9,918 nucleotides of DNA from Bacteroides sp. (GTDB lineage: Bacteria > Bacteroidota > Bacteroidia > Bacteroidales > Bacteroidaceae). Numbering within the stretch: position 1 is the first letter of the stretch; the number at the start of each line of letters is the position of its first letter. Shown one piece after another: positions 1 through 6,359 of the stretch. The notes below the pieces were generated by a model. It was not told where the DNA came from, did no database searches, and saw nothing but the letters and a program-made list of their open reading frames with translations. Made by a program: the position numbers and the translations under genes. The stretch is taken from positions 1-9,918 of the forward strand of contig JASLDF010000091.1 in NCBI GenBank assembly GCA_030151635.1. Direction: 5' to 3'.

Positions 1-48
1 TCCTACTGAAAGCAAGAGTGTGGATATAAAAATCTTTTTATACTTCAT
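1..48 (-). CDS. Start of a probable TolC-type outer membrane efflux protein (partial)
   Basis: Only the first 16 codons lie in the window, and the gene runs off the left edge. The peptide begins MKYKKIFISTLLLSVG: a lysine-rich start followed by a hydrophobic run, as in a signal peptide. The ATG follows the stop codon of the membrane-fusion gene by only 6 bases, so it belongs to the same operon. No Shine-Dalgarno sequence is present, but A occupies positions -3 and -6. Inference: in Bacteroidetes the gene after an ATPase, two permeases and an adaptor is most often a TolC-family outer membrane channel that completes the tripartite exporter. The residues seen show only a signal peptide, so an exported protein of another kind is possible. 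Confidence 0.6.
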   Translation of the reverse strand, partial: MKYKKIFISTLLLSVG

Positions 49-54
49 ACTCGT

Positions 55-1155
55 TTAGTTTTGTTGAGGTAAGCCTTTAAGATGATCTTTTGTATCAAGT
101 CCTTTTTTAACTTCGATATTAATACCATCGCTAATGCCAATCTCAATGTGTTTTCTTTCAAACTTTTGTTCTAAGCTTGATGGATTAGTACAAATCCACA
201 CAAAAGAACTATCGTTTTGAATTTCTACAACTCGTTCAGGGATTGTTAATATTTGGTCTGCTTTATCAAGTACAATTCTTGCGTTAGCAGAATACCCAGA
301 GCGTAGGAAAACACTATCAGGCAAAACAACAGCAGCTTTTATTTCGAATAAGTTAGCTCCGTTTTCTTGTTTTGCTTTGGGTGATATGTTTTCAAGCTTC
401 GCGTTAAAACTCGTTCCTTGAATTGCCCCTACGGTTAAAGTAACATTCATACCTTTATGTATCTTGTTTACTTCAGTCTCATCAATATATCCTCTAAAGA
501 TTAAATTCTTCATATCTGCTACAGCAGCAATTGTCGTCCCGTCATTGAATGTATTACTCATAATAACAGAGTTACCTTGTCGTACTGGAATATCTAAGAG
601 TAGCCCGTCTACAGTAGATCGGACAAGTGTATTGCTTATAGCTTTGGTGTTTTTGGTAATACCTTCACGAATAATATCATGAGAATCTTGAGCCGATTGA
701 TATTCTTCTCTTGCAGATTTTATACTAACAATAGCTTTCTCATTTTCCTCGTTGCTGATTAGTTCTTTTTTGTATAGAGCTTCAGATCTTTTGAAATCTA
801 TTTCAGCTTGACTAAGATTTATTTTAGCCAATCTTAATCTGCTTTCAGCAGCATTTAATTGTCCCAGTTCGGGTACAACTTTAATTAGGGCTATAACTTC
901 ATCTCTTTTAACGTCTTGCCCCGCTTCTTTATAGATCTTGTCAATGATACCCGAAATTTGAGGCTTAATTAAAATCTCATCTCGAGGTTCAATTTGGCCA
1001 GTTGCTACAGTACTTTTTTCAATGTCCTTGACCTCTGGCTGCACCAGTTCATAAACAACAGTCTTAGGCTTTGATTTTCTACGTAGATACATAAATGTTT
1101 GAATCAGTAGAACTACCACAATCAAACCTATGGCATATTTAAAATACTTCTTCAT
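55..1155 (-). CDS. Membrane-fusion (periplasmic adaptor) protein of a MacAB-TolC-like exporter
   Basis: This 366-residue adaptor of the HlyD/MacA/RND family should bridge the inner membrane permeases and an outer membrane channel. Residues 1-7 are basic and 8-24 form a single membrane anchor, followed by RRKSK. The two halves of a biotinyl-lipoyl-like domain are visible at about 55-95 (ATGQIEPRDE, then an ISGII turn and a GQDV loop) and 178-200 (VRSTVDGLL, RQGNSV). Between them, about 97-170, lies a charged helical hairpin rich in K, E, A and S that should contact the outer channel. A beta-barrel domain follows (about 215-300) and a membrane-proximal domain to the end. Length is normal for the family. 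It begins 44 bases after the second permease and ends 6 bases before the presumed outer membrane factor. It has an uncleaved anchor rather than a lipoprotein signal, since there is no lipobox. The substrate is unknown. Confidence 0.9.
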   Translation of the reverse strand: MKKYFKYAIGLIVVVLLIQTFMYLRRKSKPKTVVYELVQPEVKDIEKSTVATGQIEPRDEILIKPQISGIIDKIYKEAGQDVKRDEVIALIKVVPELGQLNAAESRLRLAKINLSQAEIDFKRSEALYKKELISNEENEKAIVSIKSAREEYQSAQDSHDIIREGITKNTKAISNTLVRSTVDGLLLDIPVRQGNSVIMSNTFNDGTTIAAVADMKNLIFRGYIDETEVNKIHKGMNVTLTVGAIQGTSFNAKLENISPKAKQENGANLFEIKAAVVLPDSVFLRSGYSANARIVLDKADQILTIPERVVEIQNDSSFVWICTNPSSLEQKFERKHIEIGISDGINIEVKKGLDTKDHLKGLPQQN

Positions 1156-1199
1156 ATTCTATTGTTTTAAATTTATTTTGTTTTTTATGTTGCTTATAA

Positions 1200-2444
1200 T
1201 CATTCATCTCTAATAGCATCAATCGGCTTAATTGTCATTGCTCGATATGCTGGTAAGCTTCCTGCGATACAGCCTAAGGCAATGAGTAGAATGGATAATC
1301 CAATTGACTGTCCGAAGGTTATTTGAAAAATAACATCTTTATTTTTCATACTTTGGACTAATAATTCCACTCCACTTAAACAGAGCGTTGCAAAGGATAT
1401 TCCTATGAGTCCAGATATAGTTGTTATTACGACACTTTCTGATAAGATTTGTCCAAGAATATCGGAAGGTAACGCACCTATGGCTCTTCTAATGCCGAAT
1501 TCTGAAGTTCTCTCTCTTACTGTAATTAGCATGATGTTACTTACCCCTATAATTCCGGCTAAGAGTGTACCTAAACCAACAATCCAAACGAGTTTATTCG
1601 TATTTTCAAGGAAGTTGAATAGCATACTAAACATTGCACCTGTGTTTAAAAAGAAGATTGCTTTATCATCATTTGGAGCAATGTAGTGTGCTGATTTAAT
1701 AATCTGTTCTACTTTATATTGTAAATCTTTAATTTTAGCCGTAGGTTTAGCATTAATCATCATAAAGTCAACTTGCTCGCCTCGGTTATAAATTGTCTGT
1801 GCTGTTTTAAGGGGGAGTAAAATGCGTTCAGTTTGTGAACCCCCAAATTGTAAAGCTGATTCTCCTTTTAAAACCCCTACAATTTGATAATATACATTTC
1901 GGATGCTGATGTATTCTCCCGTAGGATCTCCTCCTTTAGGGAATAAAGAGCTGTAAATTTTTTCACCAATTACACAATTTTTACGGCCTTCATGTTCATC
2001 AATTTCATTAATGAATCGGCCATATATAAGTTTGGGCATTTCGCAATCTATATAACTGCTAGAGACTCCATATACCGTTCCATTTGTTTTATTTTCTTGA
2101 TAGACAGCATTTGTGTTATCACTCCATATCATGGGACAAATGGATGTAATATCCGTAATTTGTTCGGTCAGCATTTTAATATCTTTAAGTGATAAAAACC
2201 ACTCTCTGCCTTTTTGAAAACCTTTATATGGTTTTGAAGTTGCCGAAGGAACTATAACGCTAATGTTTTGTGATACACCATCGAAGTTTTCAGTCATTAA
2301 CTGCTTGAATCCTCTTCCTAACCCCATTAGTAGTACCAACATAAAGATTCCCCAGAACACACCGAATGCCGTAAGAAAAGTTCTGGACTTATTCCTAGAT
2401 AGCGTTTGGTATATTTCATTCCAATTATTAATATCTAATCTCAT
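1200..2444 (-). CDS. MacB/FtsX-type ABC transporter permease, second copy
   Basis: This 414-residue inner membrane protein has the MacB layout: a first membrane helix at about 22-44, a large periplasmic core at about 46-280, and an FtsX domain with three helices at about 284-308, 337-360 and 378-396. The conserved cytoplasmic loop after the second helix reads VSNIMLITVRERTSEFGIR (301-319), a hallmark of the family; the coupling loop and the C-terminal RAMTIKPIDAI match too. MacB-type proteins couple cytoplasmic ATP hydrolysis to movement of their periplasmic part rather than carrying a solute across the inner membrane. There is no fused ATPase domain; the separate ATPase upstream should serve it. 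It starts 11 bases after the first permease, from which its periplasmic part has clearly diverged. A at -3 and -6 of the ATG supports the start. The two permeases probably pair as a heterodimer, but homodimers cannot be excluded. Confidence 0.92.
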   Translation of the reverse strand: MRLDINNWNEIYQTLSRNKSRTFLTAFGVFWGIFMLVLLMGLGRGFKQLMTENFDGVSQNISVIVPSATSKPYKGFQKGREWFLSLKDIKMLTEQITDITSICPMIWSDNTNAVYQENKTNGTVYGVSSSYIDCEMPKLIYGRFINEIDEHEGRKNCVIGEKIYSSLFPKGGDPTGEYISIRNVYYQIVGVLKGESALQFGGSQTERILLPLKTAQTIYNRGEQVDFMMINAKPTAKIKDLQYKVEQIIKSAHYIAPNDDKAIFFLNTGAMFSMLFNFLENTNKLVWIVGLGTLLAGIIGVSNIMLITVRERTSEFGIRRAIGALPSDILGQILSESVVITTISGLIGISFATLCLSGVELLVQSMKNKDVIFQITFGQSIGLSILLIALGCIAGSLPAYRAMTIKPIDAIRDE

Positions 2445-2455
2445 AGTTCTAACTT

Positions 2456-3706
2456 TTATTGTGCGTTAAGGGCTTCAATTGGTTTTATTTTCACAGCTCT
2501 TTTTGCAGGTATTATACCAGCAATTGTGCCTGCAATTATCATAGCTAAAGTTGCTTGTAATGCCACACTAATGTCAACACTTGGGTTAACGAACATGGTT
2601 TGGCTAAAAGCTCCCATATCTAATACTTGTTCACCTCCAAAGCTATCCATCCACTCTGTAGCAGCAATGCCCAAAAGCATTCCTATATATCCGAATGTCG
2701 TTGTGATCACAATACTTTCTATAATTACTGATTTCAGAATAGACCAAGGTTTTGCACCTAATGCTTTACGTATGCCAAATTCTTTGGTTCGCTCCTTTAC
2801 GGTTATAAGCATGATATTACTTACTCCCACTATTCCGCTTAGTAGGGTGAGAATACCGATAACCCAAATCATTATTGTTAAATAATTTACTGCATCTTGT
2901 TGTTGTAAATGACTACTAAAGCGATTCCATATGTAAATTGCACTTTGATCGGTTGGGTCAAAGGTATGTTTTACTGCTAAAATGTTTTTAATATCTTTTT
3001 CTAGTCGCTCACAATCTTCAAGTGTCTTTATGTTCTTAATGGCAAAGTTTAATTGTGGAATCTTATCTTTGTTGAAAATCATTTTTAGTGTAGAGTAGGG
3101 GATGAAGGTTTCCCTTGAATCTTTAAATCCTCCACTTTCAAGAACACCAATAACGACAAATGGGAGGTTGTTTATGGTTACTTGTTTTCCAATTGGATCG
3201 TCTACACCAAAAAGTGTTAATGCTGTTTCATCATAAATAACAATGACTTTACGCTTTAAATTGATATCCATATCATTTAAAAAACGACCTTGTTTAATAT
3301 GCAATACCTCGGTTTGGGAAAAATTTGGATATACACCTTTAACGCTTGATATAATGTAATCTTTCACTGTTGATACAGCTGTTGCAGCTAGTCGTTGTTG
3401 TCCACCTCCACTTTCTAACCTATCACCTAGTTGGCGCATTATTAAGTCAATATCATCATCATCAAAATTTATGGCCCGTCCTCTGTCGAATCCTTTAATT
3501 GGAATTCCTGTTTGTCCGGCCCAAATAACCAATGAGTTTTGGTCAAATTGGCTACTTTGGATTTCGAAGGCATTAAACATACCATTTCCCATCCCTAATA
3601 ATGCAATTAGAATGAATATACCCCAAGAAACAGCGAATCCAGTTAATATGGTTCGTAGTTTATTTTGTTTAATGGTAGCGAATATTTCTTGAAAAATATC
3701 TATCAT
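2456..3706 (-). CDS. MacB/FtsX-type ABC transporter permease, first copy
   Basis: This 416-residue permease has a first membrane helix at about 19-40, a periplasmic MacB-like core at about 42-272, and an FtsX domain at about 275-412. The signature loop VSNIMLITVKERTKEFGIR occupies 295-313 and is nearly identical to that of the next gene, while the periplasmic cores differ greatly. The core holds an acidic DDDD run at 82-85 and a SGGGQQ stretch at 99-104 not seen in its partner. The C-terminus ends in KRAVKIKPIEAL, as is usual for the family. It follows the ATPase gene by 14 bases and precedes the second permease by 11, so co-translation and paired assembly are likely. Export of an antibiotic, peptide or lipid-like molecule from the periplasm to the outside is the general family role; nothing here identifies the cargo. 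Confidence 0.92.
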   Translation of the reverse strand: MIDIFQEIFATIKQNKLRTILTGFAVSWGIFILIALLGMGNGMFNAFEIQSSQFDQNSLVIWAGQTGIPIKGFDRGRAINFDDDDIDLIMRQLGDRLESGGGQQRLAATAVSTVKDYIISSVKGVYPNFSQTEVLHIKQGRFLNDMDINLKRKVIVIYDETALTLFGVDDPIGKQVTINNLPFVVIGVLESGGFKDSRETFIPYSTLKMIFNKDKIPQLNFAIKNIKTLEDCERLEKDIKNILAVKHTFDPTDQSAIYIWNRFSSHLQQQDAVNYLTIMIWVIGILTLLSGIVGVSNIMLITVKERTKEFGIRKALGAKPWSILKSVIIESIVITTTFGYIGMLLGIAATEWMDSFGGEQVLDMGAFSQTMFVNPSVDISVALQATLAMIIAGTIAGIIPAKRAVKIKPIEALNAQ

Positions 3707-3720
3707 TTGGATTGTATATT

Positions 3721-4437
3721 TTATTTAAATACGCCATCCATTTGGAATGGTGAATTATCCTTGTTCTTGTTTTCTTCTATTTCATGGATTATACCATCTT
3801 TGATATGAATGATTTTATCTGTTTGGTATGCAACTCCACTTTCATGAGTTACTATAATTATGGTAAGTCCTGTTTTGTGGAGTTCTTTTAAGATGGTCAT
3901 CACCTCTACAGATGTTTTACTATCTAGTGCTCCTGTAGGTTCATCAGCAAGAATAACTTGAGGTTGAGTAATCAAAGCACGTGCAATAGCTACACGTTGT
4001 TTTTGTCCTCCACTCATTTCATTGGGTAGGTGATGTGCCCACTCTTTTAGCCCTAATTTTTCAAGATATTCCAAGGCGATGGCATTTCTTTTCTTTCTAC
4101 TAACACCTTGATAGAATAGAGGCAATGCAACATTTTCGACTGCATTCTTAAAAGGAATTAAGTTAAAAGACTGGAAGATGAATCCAATCTTTCGATTTCT
4201 AATTTCCGCTTCTTTTCTATCATTTAGATTCTTAATCAATAGTCCATCTAAATGGTATTCTCCGTTGTCGTAATTATCGAGTAGACCTAAAATATTTAGT
4301 AGGGTTGACTTTCCGGAACCTGATGATCCCATGATAGATACCAACTCGCCTTTCTCAATATCTAGATTGATACCTTTAAGAACATGCAAAGGAACAATTC
4401 CCGGATAAGTTTTATTAATATCTTTTAAATGTATCAT
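3721..4437 (-). CDS. ABC transporter ATP-binding protein, MacB/LolD type
   Basis: This 238-residue cytoplasmic ATPase powers the two FtsX-type permeases encoded next to it. All nucleotide-binding motifs are intact: Walker A GSSGSGKST at 37-45, Q-loop glutamine 89, signature MSGGQ at 141-145 with the usual KQRVAIARAL after it, Walker B VILADEP at 161-167 with catalytic glutamate 166, D-loop ALDS at 170-173, and switch histidine 198. Length and motif spacing fit stand-alone MacB/LolD ATPases. A short polar tail (about 222-238, ENKNKDNSP) follows the core. It is the first gene of its operon, preceded by 288 bases without a gene that include the terminator of the upstream operon. The ATG has A at -3 and -6. 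LolD is a less likely identity because LolCE is not normally followed by an adaptor and an outer membrane factor. Confidence 0.95.
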   Translation of the reverse strand: MIHLKDINKTYPGIVPLHVLKGINLDIEKGELVSIMGSSGSGKSTLLNILGLLDNYDNGEYHLDGLLIKNLNDRKEAEIRNRKIGFIFQSFNLIPFKNAVENVALPLFYQGVSRKKRNAIALEYLEKLGLKEWAHHLPNEMSGGQKQRVAIARALITQPQVILADEPTGALDSKTSVEVMTILKELHKTGLTIIIVTHESGVAYQTDKIIHIKDGIIHEIEENKNKDNSPFQMDGVFK

Positions 4438-4664
4438 CGTTGTTTAAGTATAATTCAGTTATTCGTTTTAACTAATGTAGTATAATTCTTGTAATCTGTA
4501 CTTATATTTCACTAGTATTATCGTTTAAGCTATTATAATAGAGTCTATTTCTATCGTTTTAGTCTTTTCTAATATTACAATATGGGAAATGGTAGTTATA
4601 AATTACAACTAATATACATAACGCAAGTTTTAGTTTTTGGTTACAAGTTTAATTAGTTATTTAC
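4438..4664 (-). other. AT-rich intergenic leader of the exporter operon
   Basis: This stretch between the terminator of the decarboxylase operon and the exporter ATPase start holds no open reading frame that I can support and no RNA gene. It must contain the exporter promoter if the terminator is efficient. I looked on the minus strand for the Bacteroidetes promoter pattern (TTTG, about 20 bases, TAnnTTTG) and found no good match. What stands out is three copies of TAAA(A)CGA on the minus strand, listed separately. Otherwise it is a mixture of A/T-rich runs. Confidence 0.5.
4463..4561 (-). repeat. Three short TAAAACGA-like repeats upstream of the exporter operon
   Basis: On the minus strand TAAAACGA occurs at 4561-4554 and 4470-4463, and a variant TTAAACGA at 4528-4521. 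The centres are 33 and 58 bases apart, so they do not lie on one helical face throughout. They sit 26 to 124 bases before the ATPase start. They could be operator sites for a regulator of the exporter, but in DNA this AT-rich chance copies are quite possible. No regulator gene is present in the window. Confidence 0.25.
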
Positions 4665-4700
4665 AAAAAAAGAGGTGATAGAAATTCTATCACCTCTTTT
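4665..4700 (-). terminator. Rho-independent terminator of the methylmalonyl-CoA decarboxylase operon
   Basis: A perfect 14-base-pair stem is formed by 4668-4681 and 4687-4700 with a 5-base loop; the core GAGGTGATAG pairs with CTATCACCTC. Read on the minus strand, the stem runs into seven T residues (4671-4665). It begins 25 bases after the mmdB stop codon. It separates the decarboxylase operon from the exporter operon, so the two are probably transcribed independently. On the plus strand the T run is only four bases, so it is directional toward the minus strand. Confidence 0.93.
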
Positions 4701-4725
4701 AGGTATGTTATAATAAGAGTTTATC

Positions 4726-5886
4726 TTACATAAGGAATCCAAGTAAAATACCCGCTGCAACAGCCGAGCCGATTACTCCGGCTACGTTTGGTCCCATGGC
4801 ATGCATTAGTAAATAGTTTGTTGGGTCATATTCAAGACCTACTACTTGAGAAATACGTGCTGAGTCTGGAACAGCCGATACCCCTGAGTTTCCAATAAGT
4901 GGGTTGATTCTGTTCTCTTTTTTCAAGAAAATATTGAAAATCTTGACGAATAGAATACCCGATGTAGTAGCAATAATAAATGATAGTGCTCCTAGACCAA
5001 AAATCTTAATTGAGTTAATTGTTAAGAATTCCGACGCTTGAGTCGAAGCCCCAACAGTTAAGCCTAGTAAGATCGTAATTGTGTCGATAAGCGGACCACT
5101 AGCAGTATTTGCTAAACGTTTGGTAACTCCACTTTCTTTCAATAAATTTCCAAAGAATAGCATTCCTAATAAAGGAAGTCCCGATGGAACTAAGAAAGTA
5201 GTTAGAAGAAGACCAATGATAGGGAATATAACCTTTTCAGTATGAGAAACCTTTCTGGGTGACTTCATCTTAATTACACGTTCCTTACTAGTTGTAAGAA
5301 GACGCATAATTGGAGGTTGTATAACTGGTACTAAAGCCATATAGGAGTATGCTGATACAGCAATTGCTCCCATCAGGTTAGGGGCTAATTTTGACGACAA
5401 GAAAATTGCAGTCGGTCCATCAGCACCACCAATAATTCCAATAGCTCCCGCTTGACTAGGGTCGAAACCCCAAGCCAATGCTATCATGTAGGCTCCAAAG
5501 ATACCAAATTGGGCAGCAGCTCCGATTAATAATAATTTTGGATTAGAAATCAATGCAGAGAAATCTGTCATTGCCCCAATCCCCAAAAATATTAAAGGCG
5601 GATACCACCCTGAAGTTACACCTTGGTACAGAATGTTGAGAACTGAGCCCTCTTCATAAATACCAACCTGCAACCCAGCTTCCATGTTGAAAGGGATATT
5701 TCCAATTAAGATACCGAAGCCAATTGGAATAAGAAGCATAGGCTCATACTCTTTAGCTATCGCTAAATAGATAAAGACCAAACCTATGGCAATCATTACA
5801 AGATGGCCCGCTGTAGCATTAGCCATACCTGTATAATCCCAAAACTCGACTAGGTTATCTGCAATAAAAGAAACGAATTGTCCCAT
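4726..5886 (-). CDS. mmdB: Na+-translocating methylmalonyl-CoA decarboxylase, beta (membrane pump) subunit
   Basis: This 386-residue multi-spanning inner membrane protein decarboxylates carboxybiotin and couples that step to Na+ export. It belongs to the OadB/MmdB/GcdB family. Residues matching those shown to matter in Klebsiella OadB are present: Asp156 in GGADGPT (Asp203), Tyr182 in SAYSYMALVP (Tyr229), and Asn328, Gly332, Ser337 and Arg344 in NPLIGNSGVSAVPDSAR (Asn373, Gly377, Ser382, Arg389), with the same spacing within each region. The hydrophobic segments alternate along the whole length, with a basic cytoplasmic loop at about 199-217. The C-terminal MHAMGPNVAGVIGSA is also typical. 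It starts 12 bases after the biotin carrier gene and is the last gene of the operon. An AAGGG sits only 3 bases before the ATG, too close for a normal Shine-Dalgarno site. The assignment to methylmalonyl-CoA rather than oxaloacetate or glutaconyl-CoA rests on the neighbouring epimerase and carboxyltransferase. Confidence 0.95.
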   Translation of the reverse strand: MGQFVSFIADNLVEFWDYTGMANATAGHLVMIAIGLVFIYLAIAKEYEPMLLIPIGFGILIGNIPFNMEAGLQVGIYEEGSVLNILYQGVTSGWYPPLIFLGIGAMTDFSALISNPKLLLIGAAAQFGIFGAYMIALAWGFDPSQAGAIGIIGGADGPTAIFLSSKLAPNLMGAIAVSAYSYMALVPVIQPPIMRLLTTSKERVIKMKSPRKVSHTEKVIFPIIGLLLTTFLVPSGLPLLGMLFFGNLLKESGVTKRLANTASGPLIDTITILLGLTVGASTQASEFLTINSIKIFGLGALSFIIATTSGILFVKIFNIFLKKENRINPLIGNSGVSAVPDSARISQVVGLEYDPTNYLLMHAMGPNVAGVIGSAVAAGILLGFLM

Positions 5887-5898
5887 AAGCCCTTATTT

Positions 5899-6324
5899 TT
5901 ATTCGATGATGATTAGATCATTTCCTTCTAATACTGAATCGCCTTTGTTTACTTTAATAGCTACAATTGTACCGTCTTTTGGTGCATTAATATTGTTTTC
6001 CATTTTCATAGCTTCAAGGATGATGACAGTTTGACCGCGTTTTACGACGTCACCAACAGCTACTTTAATATCAAGAATAACACCAGGAAGTGGAGATATG
6101 ATACCAGTACCTTTACCGCTACCAGCACTTGGAGCTGGTGCAGCAGCAGGAGCAGCGGCTGGTTTAGCAGCAGGAGCAGGTTTTGCTACTACTGGAGCAG
6201 CTTCTTTCTCCATTTCTACTTCGTACGCTTTACCGTTAACTTCTACTTTAGCGATATTGTTTTCGATTTCATTAACAGCAACTTTGTATTCTTTGCCGTT
6301 GATTTTATATTTATATTCTTTCAT
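5899..6324 (-). CDS. mmdC: Biotin carboxyl carrier protein of methylmalonyl-CoA decarboxylase (gamma-type subunit)
   Basis: This 141-residue carrier shuttles CO2 on biotin between the carboxyltransferase and the membrane pump. The C-terminal biotinyl domain (about 71-141) contains the biotinylation motif EAMKMEN at 104-110, with Lys107 as the attachment site, and the usual SPLPGVI and GDVVKRGQ turns. A flexible linker of Ala, Pro and Lys covers about 43-68, as expected for a swinging arm. The N-terminal 40 residues contain two similar units, KINGKEYKV and EVNGKAYEV, which look like paired beta hairpins. It lies 35 bases after the lamin-tail subunit gene and 12 bases before mmdB. A biotin ligase, encoded elsewhere, is needed to modify it. 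No biotin carboxylase is fused or adjacent, consistent with a decarboxylase rather than an ATP-driven carboxylase. Confidence 0.95.
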   Translation of the reverse strand: MKEYKYKINGKEYKVAVNEIENNIAKVEVNGKAYEVEMEKEAAPVVAKPAPAAKPAAAPAAAPAPSAGSGKGTGIISPLPGVILDIKVAVGDVVKRGQTVIILEAMKMENNINAPKDGTIVAIKVNKGDSVLEGNDLIIIE

Positions 6325-6359
6325 TTTGATCGTTCTTAACAGTTAAATCAATTAGTTAC

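Noticed and set aside
2526..2885. A 119-codon plus-strand frame opposite the first permease.
   Set aside because: It is antisense to the conserved FtsX domain, has no own start context or domain, and follows from the codon pattern of the real gene.
3721..4437. Lipoprotein release ATPase LolD.
   Set aside because: The motifs fit both groups, but the neighbouring adaptor and signal-peptide protein point to a MacAB-TolC-like exporter rather than LolCDE.
4438..4664. Riboswitch or small RNA in the exporter leader.
   Set aside because: No stable G/C-containing stems or known conserved boxes were found by eye; the only strong hairpin is the terminator of the preceding operon.
6098..6346. Plus-strand reading frame rich in Ala, Gly and Ser opposite the biotin carrier gene.
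   Set aside because: It is the antisense reading of the Ala/Pro linker codons of the carrier; it has no recognisable domain and overlaps a certain gene.
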